Shown here in pieces: positions 17,575 through 25,902 of a stretch of DNA of 64,000 bases. The notes under the pieces were generated by a model. That model saw only the letters and a list, made by a program, of their open reading frames with translations, made no database searches and was not told the origin of the DNA. The DNA lies in assembly GCF_000178155.2 (NCBI RefSeq), contig NZ_ADKM02000100.1, positions 1-64,000 on the forward strand, written 5' to 3'. Origin of the DNA: Hominimerdicola alba 8 (lineage in GTDB: Bacteria > Bacillota > Clostridia > Oscillospirales > Ruminococcaceae). Each line of letters starts with the position of its first letter. Positions within the stretch are counted from its first letter, which is position 1. Position numbers and translations under genes: made by a program.

Positions 17575-18819
17575 ATGGAAAGTCAGTCATTAACAAAAAG
17601 AAAAACTTTTGATACACACCTTGCCTACGTGGTAAAAGGCAGTTCCGTGATGAATGCTGTACCCGTTGAAGAGTGCAGTTTCGCTGAGTATTCGCAGCAA
17701 CAGCTGATGCACCTCGCAAAGCGTTTCCACAATACCAAGCGCACTTATCTGCTGGTTGACCCTCTTCAGGGAAAGCATATCCCTGTCAGCCCGCGCGACT
17801 GCCTGACCATGCTTCGCACACTCGGCGGCAGACTGCAAGCCGAGTTCCCCGAAACTAAGCTGGTAGTCGGTTTTGCCGAAACAGCTACCGCCATCGGCGC
17901 TGTCGTGGCTGAGTGCATGGGCGTCGGCTGTTCGTATATCACCACCACCCGTGAGGAAGTTCCCGAAGTCAGCAGTTGGATAGAATTTCAGGAAGAACAC
18001 AGCCATGCCACCGAGCAGAAACTTTCTGCTGATGGCTTTGCCGCTGCACTTGAAAAGACTGAAACTGTAATTTTCGTAGATGATGAACTGTCCACAGGCA
18101 AAACCCTTGTCAACATGCTTGAACAGCTGAAACAGTCGTTCCCTCAGCTGAACGAAAAGCGTGTTGTTGCCGCGTCCATCATCAACCGCATGAGCGATGA
18201 GAATATCATGCGCCTTGCCGACAGGGGAATGATCTGCCGTGAACTTCTTAAGATAGACAATATCGACTACACTGAAACTGTCAACAAGTTCGCTATAACA
18301 GGCGCATCAGACCTGCCCGCGAATGACCTCGATGATGACTGCATCAAGTCGGCTTACCTGATAAAAGACGAGTGCGGACGCTCTCCCAGAACAGGAGTGG
18401 TCATCGGAGAATATATCAATGATGTTCTTGCGCGGCATGGATTTATAACCTCTGCCGACAGCACCATGCTGCCCGCAGGCAGAGATATTGTGGTCATCGG
18501 CACAGAAGAGTGCATGTATGCAGGTCTGCTGATAGCCGAACAGCTTGAACAGAGCGGCAATTACGACAGCGTGAAGTTCCACGCGACCACACGCAGTCCC
18601 ATCGGTATCTGCACCGATGACGATTACCCGATATTCAACGGCTACAAGCTCCAGAGTTTCTATGAAAAGGGGAGACAGACCTATCTCTATGACCTCGCCC
18701 GCTATGATTCGGCAGTCATAGTCACCGATTCTGCCCCCGATAATATGGAGGCAGTCACCGAGCTTGAAGCCCTTTTGCGTCACTACGGCTGCCGCGAGAT
18801 AATTGTGGAAAGGATATAA
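17575..18819 (+). CDS. Phosphoribosyltransferase-TRSP domain protein (Ter locus)
   Basis: A 414-aa protein with two parts. The N-terminal half is a PRTase with the PRPP loop VIFVDDELSTGKT (about 165-177) and an upstream GFAETATAIG. The C-terminal half is the TRSP domain with GRSPRTGVVIGEY (268-280) and the name-giving TTRSPIG (338-344). This fusion is a marker of the biosynthetic module of Ter stress loci, proposed to build a nucleoside-like compound from PRPP; the product is unknown. AAGGAG lies 7 nt upstream. The next gene follows after 3 nt. The membrane insertion element B1 lies just upstream and may affect its expression. Confidence 0.85.
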   Translation: MESQSLTKRKTFDTHLAYVVKGSSVMNAVPVEECSFAEYSQQQLMHLAKRFHNTKRTYLLVDPLQGKHIPVSPRDCLTMLRTLGGRLQAEFPETKLVVGFAETATAIGAVVAECMGVGCSYITTTREEVPEVSSWIEFQEEHSHATEQKLSADGFAAALEKTETVIFVDDELSTGKTLVNMLEQLKQSFPQLNEKRVVAASIINRMSDENIMRLADRGMICRELLKIDNIDYTETVNKFAITGASDLPANDLDDDCIKSAYLIKDECGRSPRTGVVIGEYINDVLARHGFITSADSTMLPAGRDIVVIGTEECMYAGLLIAEQLEQSGNYDSVKFHATTRSPIGICTDDDYPIFNGYKLQSFYEKGRQTYLYDLARYDSAVIVTDSAPDNMEAVTELEALLRHYGCREIIVERI

Positions 18820-18822
18820 CTG

Positions 18823-19878
18823 ATGTTCGGTTCATACAGATCTGATGATGTAACAATACTTCTCAAAGATATAACAGGTCAGGTAAAACCCCAGACCACA
18901 GAAGAACGTGAGCGGCTTATACAGGGCGGCAGACATTACTGCGAAATGCTCCCCATTGAATATGAGCCGTCTGAGCAGTATATGAAAATGTTCTATACCG
19001 CTCTTGATATGTACAGCGGCATCACCGCTGAGGCTGTGGGCAGACTTGCTCAGCTGATATACAAAGATAAGGGCGAAAAAGCGGTGCTGGTATCTCTCGC
19101 CAGAGCAGGCACTTCCATCGGCGTGCTGTTGAAGCACTATATGGACAGAAAGTACGGCATCAACGTGGCGCATTATACCATTTCGATAATCCGCGGACGC
19201 GGCATCGACAAGAACGCTATGGACTATATACTGGCAAGGCATGACCCTAAGTATATCCAGTTCATTGATGGCTGGACGGGTAAAGGCGCTATCACCCGCC
19301 AGCTTGTTGAAGCTATGGCAGATTACCCGCAGGTCAGTGCAGGTCTGGGAGTGCTGTCTGACCCCGCATTCATTTCCGAAAAATGCGGCACTCACGATGA
19401 CTTCCTTATCGCCAGCAGTTGTCTTAATTCGACAGTTTCAGGGCTTCTCAGCAGAACCTTCCTGCGTTCCGACATAATCGGTGAAAATGATTTTCACGGT
19501 GCGGTCTTCTATAAAGAACTTGCCGATAAAGACCTGACCTATCACTTCATCAACAGGGTAGAGCAGGAATTCTCATTCGAGGACTATGACCTCACCGATA
19601 AAGCCGCAGATACAGCAGAAAATACTATGGAGGAGGTGCGCCATATCTGCCGCGATTTTGACATCGCAGACATAAATCTGGTAAAGCCCAGCATTGGCGA
19701 AGCGACAAGAGTTCTTCTGCGCCGCATGCCCTGGAAAATGCTGGTGCATAGCCTTGATGACAGCGAGCATCTCGGTCATCTCTATCAGCTGGCTGAGGAA
19801 AAGGGCTGTGAACTGGTAGAGTACCCGCTCAGGCATTACCGCGCCTGCGGGCTTATCAAAACTATGGCGGATAACTGA
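18823..19878 (+). CDS. StiP/PRTase-PELOTA domain protein (Ter locus)
   Basis: A 351-aa protein. The N-terminal part resembles the StiP family with a PRTase-like fold: LVSLARAGTSIG (about 88-99) and the PRPP-loop-like FIDGWTGKGAI (about 146-156). The C-terminal part (about 280-350, from INLVKPS to HYRACGLIK) matches the PELOTA RNA-binding-type domain often fused here. StiP has been described as a cysteine protease, while domain analysis favours a phosphoribosyltransferase; the sequence shows the PRTase loop clearly. It is tightly coupled to the genes on both sides (3 nt and 1 nt gaps). Confidence 0.8.
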   Translation: MFGSYRSDDVTILLKDITGQVKPQTTEERERLIQGGRHYCEMLPIEYEPSEQYMKMFYTALDMYSGITAEAVGRLAQLIYKDKGEKAVLVSLARAGTSIGVLLKHYMDRKYGINVAHYTISIIRGRGIDKNAMDYILARHDPKYIQFIDGWTGKGAITRQLVEAMADYPQVSAGLGVLSDPAFISEKCGTHDDFLIASSCLNSTVSGLLSRTFLRSDIIGENDFHGAVFYKELADKDLTYHFINRVEQEFSFEDYDLTDKAADTAENTMEEVRHICRDFDIADINLVKPSIGEATRVLLRRMPWKMLVHSLDDSEHLGHLYQLAEEKGCELVEYPLRHYRACGLIKTMADN

Positions 19879-19879
19879 T

Positions 19880-20635
19880 ATGGGAAAGATACTTTTAGCA
19901 TGCGACCTTGACAATACGCTGATACACTCCTACAAGCATAAGCGCGAGGGTGATATCTGCGTTGAGATACTGCGCGGCGCTGAGCAGGGATTTATGTCCC
20001 GCCGCGTATATGAACAGCTTTCGGCTCTGCCTGATACTGTTGAACTTGTACCGCTTACCACCCGCTCGGTAGAACAGTTTGAGCGCATCAGACTGCCCGA
20101 AAATTCATTTGACCGCGCCATAACCACCAACGGCGCTATCCTCATAGAGAACGGCGTGCAGAACGAAAAGTGGCGGGAGAAACATCTGCGCTATGCCGCT
20201 GAACTTATGCCGCTTATGAAAAAACTCCGCGCCGAACTGGAGGGCGACCCTCTGCTGAATGTGGTGCGTATAGTCGATGAAATGTATCTGTACATCTCCT
20301 GTGCCGAACCAGAGTATGTGCCCGATTTTATGGACAAATACGGCAGTATCACAGAACTTGATGTTATGGCATCTGGCAGGAAGATATATTTTCTGCCGCC
20401 AAAGATAAATAAGGGCAGTGCGCTCCACCGCCTTGCCGAAAGGGAAGAGTTCCCGTTCACTGCGGCGGCGGGCGACAGCACTATCGACCTTCCAATGCTT
20501 GAAACGGCTGACCATGCCATTATCCCCGCCGCACTGGAGGGTCTGCTCAAAAACCAGAACCGCAGTGTGTTTCGCGGTGATGGTGACTTCGCTGAGTTCG
20601 TCACAGATACACTGTCCGAACTTATAAAAAAATAA
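19880..20635 (+). CDS. HAD-superfamily phosphatase (Ter locus)
   Basis: A 251-aa hydrolase with motif I DLDNTLI (about 10-16), motif II TTR, a conserved Lys in INKGSAL, and motif III GDSTIDLPML. These indicate a Cof/sucrose-phosphatase-like HAD fold with an inserted cap. It begins 1 nt after the StiP-PELOTA stop and is the last gene of the operon. HAD phosphatases recur in Ter biosynthetic modules and could remove a phosphate from the PRTase product; that is inference. Confidence 0.87.
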   Translation: MGKILLACDLDNTLIHSYKHKREGDICVEILRGAEQGFMSRRVYEQLSALPDTVELVPLTTRSVEQFERIRLPENSFDRAITTNGAILIENGVQNEKWREKHLRYAAELMPLMKKLRAELEGDPLLNVVRIVDEMYLYISCAEPEYVPDFMDKYGSITELDVMASGRKIYFLPPKINKGSALHRLAEREEFPFTAAAGDSTIDLPMLETADHAIIPAALEGLLKNQNRSVFRGDGDFAEFVTDTLSELIKK

Positions 20636-20670
20636 GCCGCTGTAAGAAAATATCCCTATACCAAAACACA

Positions 20671-20710
20671 AAGCCCCGAAGCATCTGAATGCTTCGGGGC
20701 ATATTTTATG
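20671..20710. terminator. Convergent terminator, Ter operon / zinc-ribbon gene
   Basis: Near-perfect 12-bp stem AGCCCCGAAGCAT / ATGCTTCGGGGC followed by ATATTTTATG on the plus strand and TTGTGTTTTGG on the minus strand. It can serve both converging transcripts. Confidence 0.8.
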
Positions 20711-20717
20711 TTTTCTA

Positions 20718-21740
20718 TCAGACATTCAGCATGTCAGAAGTTACCAGCTTGCCGCCGCAAACGGTGCAGAATTTTCCGCTGGGGAAAGTCTTTCCGCACT
20801 GAGTACAGTGCATCATGCCGTCATTTACAGGGGCAGAAGTCTGATCGCTCTGAGCGACCAGTGTAGTTCCGCATACTGTGCAGAACTTGCCTCGCTCAAA
20901 GGTCTTGCCACAGCTGGGGCAAACCAGTCCTGATGTGTGCGATGCAGTGGGTGCAGAAGGTATCGGCGCAGGAGTTGGAGGTGCCATTAAAGGCGCGGGG
21001 GCAGGTGCAGGCTGTTCGGATGGTGCGCCTGCGGGAACCAGATTTCCGCCGCATGCAGTGCAGAACTTGCCTCTTTCATGTACCTTGCCGCATTCTGTGC
21101 AGACCAGCTTACCATCAGTCGTTTGCACAGCAGGCTGAACAGGCATTTGCTGTACAGGTTCGGGCTGTACAGCAAGTTCGGGCTGAGGTGCAGCGCCCAT
21201 CGGCTGTAAACCTGTGCCGCATACAGTGCAGAATTTGCCTCTTTCATGTATCTTTCCGCAGGCGGGGCAGATAAGTTTGCTGTTGTCAGCGGCGGTTGCC
21301 TCTGCAGCAGGAGTTTTGATCACCGGCGCTTCTTCCACGATAGGTGCGGGTGATCCTTCAACCGCTCCAACGGCTCTGAGCGCACCACCGCATGAAGTGC
21401 AGAATTTTCCGCGCTCATGTATCTTGCCGCACTCAACACATACCAGCTGACCGCCCGCTTCGGGAACTTCTGCGGCGGGAGTTTCTACAACAGGTTCGGA
21501 CATCTCCTGAACAGCGGGTGCATCATCAATGACAGCGCCGCCGATGGGTTTCAGCGCAGTACCGCAGAAAACACAGAACTTGCCGTCAGCGAATTTTTTT
21601 CCGCACTCAGGGCATTCAGCGGTAGGTTCGGCATCGCTCTCAACGGTCTTTATAGTGAAAAACTCACTGAGTTCGCCCCCGCAGTAAACGCAGAATTTGC
21701 CGCGTTTGCCTGTTTTACCGCATTTATTACATATAAGCAT
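20718..21740 (-). CDS. Protein with seven zinc-ribbon modules
   Basis: A 340-aa protein built of seven four-cysteine zinc ribbons of the form CxxCGKxxxRGKFCxxCG. Pro/Ala/Glu/Gln-rich linkers of 20-50 residues join them. No signal peptide, membrane helix or enzymatic domain is visible, so it looks like a cytoplasmic scaffold or multivalent adaptor, or an RNA- or protein-binding array. The linkers are of unequal length and the cores are highly alike, suggesting growth by duplication. GGAGG lies 5 nt upstream of ATG. It faces the Ter operon; a link to it is only positional. Confidence 0.85.
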   Translation of the reverse strand: MLICNKCGKTGKRGKFCVYCGGELSEFFTIKTVESDAEPTAECPECGKKFADGKFCVFCGTALKPIGGAVIDDAPAVQEMSEPVVETPAAEVPEAGGQLVCVECGKIHERGKFCTSCGGALRAVGAVEGSPAPIVEEAPVIKTPAAEATAADNSKLICPACGKIHERGKFCTVCGTGLQPMGAAPQPELAVQPEPVQQMPVQPAVQTTDGKLVCTECGKVHERGKFCTACGGNLVPAGAPSEQPAPAPAPLMAPPTPAPIPSAPTASHTSGLVCPSCGKTFERGKFCTVCGTTLVAQSDQTSAPVNDGMMHCTQCGKTFPSGKFCTVCGGKLVTSDMLNV

Positions 21741-21821
21741 ATTTCCTCCATTCCCGACAGTTGCATATAGCTATGCCGTACAAATTATTTGATACCGATA
21801 TTAAATATTCTGGTTATTTTA

Positions 21822-21850
21822 ATTATAATATTAATTCAACCGAATGTCAA
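21822..21850 (-). promoter_or_regulatory. Promoter of the zinc-ribbon array gene
   Basis: On the minus strand TTGACA-N17-TATAAT, about 80 nt upstream of the ATG. Confidence 0.85.
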
Positions 21851-21871
21851 GAGTATTTTGATGATTATGCG

Positions 21872-21917
21872 AAAAAAATCAGCCGCCCCCGCCAAATATT
21901 GGCGAGTGCGGCTTTTT
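21872..21917 (-). terminator. Terminator of the dockerin autolysin gene
   Basis: Long stem AGCCGC..TCGCCAA / TTGGCG..GCGGCT with one or two mismatches. On the minus strand it is followed by GATTTTTTTC. A T-run on the plus side also makes it symmetric. Confidence 0.85.
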
Positions 21918-21945
21918 CTATAACTATACTTCGCAGGAAATCTCA

Positions 21946-23715
21946 CTATTTTATGCCCAGCATTTTGACTAATGTCATGCCGTCTTTAATGTTTACCATA
22001 CCGTTGCCGTCAATGTCTGCACGCTGATAGCAGTCCTTTTTCAGAGCCTTTTTACCCGAAACGTGCGCAAGTACGACTGACGCATCGGTAACATTGGCAG
22101 AACCGTCACCGTTTATATCGCAGTCTGCCGTTTTCGGAACTGATGGAGAAACAGCCTTTGTGCCGCCGTTGTTCTGAATGGTTATCGTGTAAACACGGCT
22201 GGTTCCGCCCGCAGATATGCAGGTCACCTTTAAAACATTCTTGCCGTTGACCAGCGAAACATTGCCTGTGCCGTATACAGATGAATTATCGCTTTCTGCC
22301 CAAGCAGATATTTTCACACTGTCAGCGTTTACTGTTGCAGTGTACTCCTGTCTGCCGCTGCTGAAAGCAGGTGATATACCGACACCTTCAATGCTAAGTC
22401 CGCCGAGATAGTCGTTGCTGTCATTTTCAGTACCGGGCATCGGGCATACACCTGATGGCATGTTGTCATAAACGGGTATCTTGAATTCCATTGCAGTCGC
22501 CAGAACATCACTGCTGTAAGCATTCAGCATGTTGCGCGCTTCTGTTGCCTGACCGAAAACGCATGTCATATACTGGTGTGCAAAGTAGCCGTTGCCGCCG
22601 TCAGTCATGTCAAACTTCTGCAAATAAAGGGTATCCTGCTGACGGTTGATGTAGCCGTTGCCTAAGAATATCGACCCGCCGATTATCGACTTGTACTGAT
22701 TTGTCCAGGGCAGTAATATCGAAGAGTCATAGGTTGATGCGTATTCTGCCGCCTTTGTGCCTGCTGTCATGGTAGCGGTCGCAAAAGCCTGTACATCGAA
22801 GAAGTTGAAATAATTCTCGTAGCCTTCAACTGTGCCCAGCGATTGCGGCGCACCGTATCTGCCCTGTTCGTTAAGACATCTCAGCGCCAGATGATATGGC
22901 GATACGCCCGAAGTTTCAGCCGCTTCAATGAAAGTATCGGCATAGCTGCGAACTTCACCCGTGTCAGGGCAGACATAATCGCCGCCCATGAATGACCCGC
23001 TGAGTATAGCCGAAACGCCCGAACGTGTCTGAACATTGCGGTCGTATGACAGGTTCTCAAACATGAATATGCCATCATCATTTATGAAATTTCTGGGGTC
23101 AAGATAATACTTGATTATCCCCTCAGATGCAGCGACCCAGCCTGTGTCAAGCTGATACCACAGACCTGTGCTGTAGTCATAAGCACCCTTTTCCATCGAC
23201 TTCCATGAGTCAGGCGCATAGCTGTGTACAAGGTTTCTGCCGATGACAGTTTCTTCACTTACAGCTCTTTCCCAGTCGATGCCCACATGCTGTGCCTCGA
23301 ATATCCAGTTGGGGTGCTGCCTGTGCATCTCCCTGAGGTATACCCTGTAACTTTCAGGAAAACCCTGTGATTCAAGATATGACTCGTAGTCGCTGCTGCT
23401 GCCCTGCGCCGTGAATTCCGATATGCACTCGGCAGGCACATAGCCGTCCAGCAGTTCATAGAGGACTCTGTACCACAGCTTTCCGTTGCTGTCATACTTT
23501 TCGCCCAGTATCGTTATGTAGTCGCCGCCGTCAAGCCAGCCCTTAGCATAAGAATTAGCATCGGCATCAGCCCGAACGTCAATGTAATCAACTGCACAAA
23601 TACCACTTCTGTCCTGCGCCGCACTTGCTGTAATAGCATTGTTTTCCGCAAGGACTGTGCTTCCCAGCATCATAGCTGCTGCCATGATGACTGCTGCTGT
23701 CTTTTTTAGTATCAA
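21946..23715 (-). CDS. Dockerin-bearing SH3 / N-acetylglucosaminidase (autolysin)
   Basis: A secreted peptidoglycan hydrolase of 589 aa from a TTG start at 23715. That start follows AGGAGGTG with 6-nt spacing; a longer in-frame ATG at 23754 has no ribosome site and would run through the Shine-Dalgarno. Order: signal peptide, bacterial SH3 domain (about 35-100), LytD/GH73-like glucosaminidase (about 120-410, with ETVIGRNLVHSY and SGVSPYHLALR), cadherin-like beta-sandwich (about 430-520), and a type I dockerin at the end with two Ca2+ loops (DINGDGSANVTD and DIDGNGMVNIKD). The dockerin would place the enzyme on a cohesin scaffold, which points to a cellulosome-forming Ruminococcus. A WalR-like box lies upstream. 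Confidence 0.9.
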   Translation of the reverse strand: MILKKTAAVIMAAAMMLGSTVLAENNAITASAAQDRSGICAVDYIDVRADADANSYAKGWLDGGDYITILGEKYDSNGKLWYRVLYELLDGYVPAECISEFTAQGSSSDYESYLESQGFPESYRVYLREMHRQHPNWIFEAQHVGIDWERAVSEETVIGRNLVHSYAPDSWKSMEKGAYDYSTGLWYQLDTGWVAASEGIIKYYLDPRNFINDDGIFMFENLSYDRNVQTRSGVSAILSGSFMGGDYVCPDTGEVRSYADTFIEAAETSGVSPYHLALRCLNEQGRYGAPQSLGTVEGYENYFNFFDVQAFATATMTAGTKAAEYASTYDSSILLPWTNQYKSIIGGSIFLGNGYINRQQDTLYLQKFDMTDGGNGYFAHQYMTCVFGQATEARNMLNAYSSDVLATAMEFKIPVYDNMPSGVCPMPGTENDSNDYLGGLSIEGVGISPAFSSGRQEYTATVNADSVKISAWAESDNSSVYGTGNVSLVNGKNVLKVTCISAGGTSRVYTITIQNNGGTKAVSPSVPKTADCDINGDGSANVTDASVVLAHVSGKKALKKDCYQRADIDGNGMVNIKDGMTLVKMLGIK

Positions 23716-23794
23716 CGTTTTCACCTCCTGGTGAACAATAACAAAACTCTTCAATTACCTTCATTGACCCATCGTTGACTTTGTGGATATGTTC

Positions 23795-23823
23795 ATTATA
23801 TATAAAAAAAATCAACTTGTCAA
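23795..23823 (-). promoter_or_regulatory. Promoter of the dockerin autolysin gene
   Basis: On the minus strand TTGACA-N17-TATAAT, with the -10 about 80 nt upstream of the TTG start. Confidence 0.85.
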
Positions 23824-23880
23824 TCACATTTTATGTGAACATAGAGCGGAAATAGTTAAATGAACTCGCATAATTAATTA

Positions 23881-23897
23881 GTTACAAAAGAATTACA
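23881..23897 (-). promoter_or_regulatory. WalR-like box upstream of the autolysin
   Basis: On the minus strand TGTAAT-TCTTT-TGTAAC, an exact match to the WalR (YycF) consensus TGTWAH-N5-TGTWAH. It lies about 58 nt upstream of the -35 box. WalR controls cell-wall hydrolases in Firmicutes. Confidence 0.65.
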
Positions 23898-24360
23898 GCA
23901 TATATAGAATTGAATATCAGCAAAACCACAATATATAGTGTGAGAATGTATGTTCACGCGATTTCTTCGTGATTTTTAACGAAAATTCAGCGCAGACTTT
24001 GACAATATGAACTTCCATAAGTCAGAAATTTGTATGCTGTGTAACGGTTACAGTGTATATTATTACAATATTTGTAACTGATTTGAATGTGTATCAAGAT
24101 TATTTTCGACTCGAAATGAAGTTATTTTACGTTATGCGGAGTTATAAGTCTGCTTTCGCCGAAAAGCAGATACAATAATATGAAACTCTCCCGCAGAACT
24201 TTCGTGCTGCACACATAACTCTGACAGATATGTGAAAACATTCTTATCTGATGTAAAGCATTTAAAAATAAGCACTATTTGCTGCTTCAAAATCTTACAT
24301 TAATTCTTCACTTTGTAGAAAAAGGCTGGTATAGGGGCAAAAACCTTAATTTTCTTACAC
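23898..24360. other. Long gene-free regulatory region
   Basis: AT-rich space between divergent genes, with no ORF having a ribosome site. It holds two palindromes: TGTAACGGTTACA (24040-24052) and TTACAATATTTGTAA (24063-24077). Both carry TGTAA half-sites like those in the WalR boxes, so several regulator sites may be clustered here. Confidence 0.5.
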
Positions 24361-24367
24361 ATTTGTC

Positions 24368-24396
24368 TTTACTTTTGTAAAATAGTGTGATATAAT
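24368..24396 (+). promoter_or_regulatory. Promoter of the gene at 24448
   Basis: TTTACT-N17-TATAAT with an extended -10 (TGA before TATAAT). Confidence 0.75.
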
Positions 24397-24447
24397 ATAA
24401 TTTAGGGTCGTTTCAGAACAAGAACACCTGTCGGAGGCTAGAATAAT

Positions 24448-24897
24448 ATGACAAAAAATGAGGCTTTGGAAGTTCTCTCCTATCACTCCTGCCGTAATAC
24501 CAATGTCGAAGACCCAAGGTGGGAATTCGGCTTTATCGGTCGTCTGCGACCGTCCGGCGGCGAACTTAACGAAGATAACTTCATCCAGATAATGGAGAGC
24601 ATTCGTATTCTCAGAGAAGACCTTACTGCTGAGAAGATAGATAAAAATCTCGTCTACGATATCACAAGTATAATACGTCTGACGAGAATGTGGTGCACAC
24701 CGCCCAACGGCGGCGCAAATAAAACAATGTCTGCCCATGAACAGGAGCAGCTCCTTCAGTGGGTCAGCATAATCGAAAAAACGCTGTTTTACCTGCTTGA
24801 CGGTGCAGAGGATAATATCGCCTTTCAGGATTATTACTGCTATTTGCAGGACAGCACCGAGCAGCTGTTCAAAGCTGAACTGCTGAGAATGATATAG
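24448..24897 (+). CDS. Hypothetical protein
   Basis: A 149-aa soluble, largely helical acidic protein of no family I recognise. It has no signal peptide, membrane segment or Cys motif. Short aromatic patches (WEFGFIGRLRP near 26-36, MWCTPPNGG near 80-88) may be conserved core. Its start has CGGAGG 10 nt upstream. The next gene follows after 45 nt with its own ribosome site, so the two may be co-transcribed. Confidence 0.7.
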   Translation: MTKNEALEVLSYHSCRNTNVEDPRWEFGFIGRLRPSGGELNEDNFIQIMESIRILREDLTAEKIDKNLVYDITSIIRLTRMWCTPPNGGANKTMSAHEQEQLLQWVSIIEKTLFYLLDGAEDNIAFQDYYCYLQDSTEQLFKAELLRMI

Positions 24898-24942
24898 AAA
24901 AAGAGAAATAACGGCATTGCCGAAAGTGAGGAGTGTACAAGA

Positions 24943-25755
24943 ATGAAATGTCCGATGTGCGGAAAATCAGTTGGTGACCATGATGCTCTCTGCCCCTCGT
25001 GTGGGTCTGAGTTATTTATTGATACCAAACTCGCCGCTAAAATTTTTGAGAAGCGTGAAGAGCCTGAGCCTGATGTACCAAAGTCAAAGGGTAAGAAAAA
25101 AGATAAGGTTGGCAGACTCAAAGGCAGTATGAAGCCGGACCTTCACAGTATCAAGTTGATAGCTATCGCCCTGCTCTCACTGTTGGTCATCATTCTTGTG
25201 GTCGTGCTGATATTCAGGTCTATCAGCACAAAGGGCGAAAAGTACGCTAAAAAAGCGGCTGACTTCATCGGCGCTGATTTTGATACAGCGTCCAAAAAGA
25301 TGGACTTTAAGATAAAGCAGGAGTCGGGCTATAAAGGGCTGACTGCTGTTATCGACTATAACTACGTTGCCGAGTCTGATGACGATGTCCGCATCGACGG
25401 TGTGACTTATCCCGAATGGGCAGTCATTTTCAAGACCGATGAAAATGACAGGATAACCGAAGTGCGCTATTGTGACTTCAAGAGTATAAAGAGCGATATA
25501 AAGGGTGTAAAAAAGGAGCATATGGTGAATCTTGATAAGTTCACCACAGGCACCGATAAGTCCACGATCGATAAAGAACTTGATATGGACTATTACAGCA
25601 TATCTTATACTAAGGACGGCACTGCCTATATCTACCGCTACTGGTACGAAAATGACAGCGGCGATGAACAGCCCGTTGTTCTGACTGTCTACTATGACAG
25701 CGACGGTGATTTCAAGGCTTATACACCCCAGATGCTCAACCACAGATATATGTGA
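24943..25755 (+). CDS. Zinc-ribbon membrane-anchored protein
   Basis: A 270-aa protein. The N-terminus is a zinc ribbon (CPMCGKSVGDHDALCPSCG, residues 3-21). A Lys/Asp-rich stretch follows (about 45-65), then one membrane helix (about 70-92). The outer domain of about 175 residues is rich in Asp and Tyr, without recognised motifs. A cytoplasmic zinc ribbon joined to an external sensor-like domain is a common layout in Clostridia; the function is unknown. GAGGAG lies upstream of ATG. A terminator follows the stop. Confidence 0.75.
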   Translation: MKCPMCGKSVGDHDALCPSCGSELFIDTKLAAKIFEKREEPEPDVPKSKGKKKDKVGRLKGSMKPDLHSIKLIAIALLSLLVIILVVVLIFRSISTKGEKYAKKAADFIGADFDTASKKMDFKIKQESGYKGLTAVIDYNYVAESDDDVRIDGVTYPEWAVIFKTDENDRITEVRYCDFKSIKSDIKGVKKEHMVNLDKFTTGTDKSTIDKELDMDYYSISYTKDGTAYIYRYWYENDSGDEQPVVLTVYYDSDGDFKAYTPQMLNHRYM

Positions 25756-25762
25756 TGTCTTT

Positions 25763-25793
25763 CGTCCCCGCTACAGTGCGGGGACGATTTTTT
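25763..25793 (+). terminator. Terminator after the zinc-ribbon membrane protein
   Basis: Perfect stem CGTCCCCGC / GCGGGGACG followed by ATTTTTT. Confidence 0.9.
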
Positions 25794-25866
25794 ATGGCTA
25801 AATATGTTATTATTTTTTTTCGACATTATCCGTCAGAAAATAATTATAAATTTTGATTAAAAACCC

Positions 25867-25895
25867 TTGACAAATGACCGCATATTTGTTATAAT
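25867..25895 (+). promoter_or_regulatory. Consensus promoter of the structured RNA
   Basis: TTGACA-N17-TATAAT, a perfect consensus. Transcription would start near 25903, far upstream of the next ORF. Confidence 0.9.
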
Positions 25896-25902
25896 ATCAT
25901 TG

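Noticed and set aside
17390-17600. Ter operon broken in two by the element insertion
   Set aside because: B1 and a hairpin separate the ATPase and PRTase genes, but direction, spacing and shared function still support one functional locus. A distinct promoter for the second half was not clear enough to claim.
23716-23754. ATG at 23754 as start of the dockerin autolysin
   Set aside because: It would place the AGGAGGTG site inside the coding region and give an atypical signal peptide. TTG 23715 has perfect spacing.
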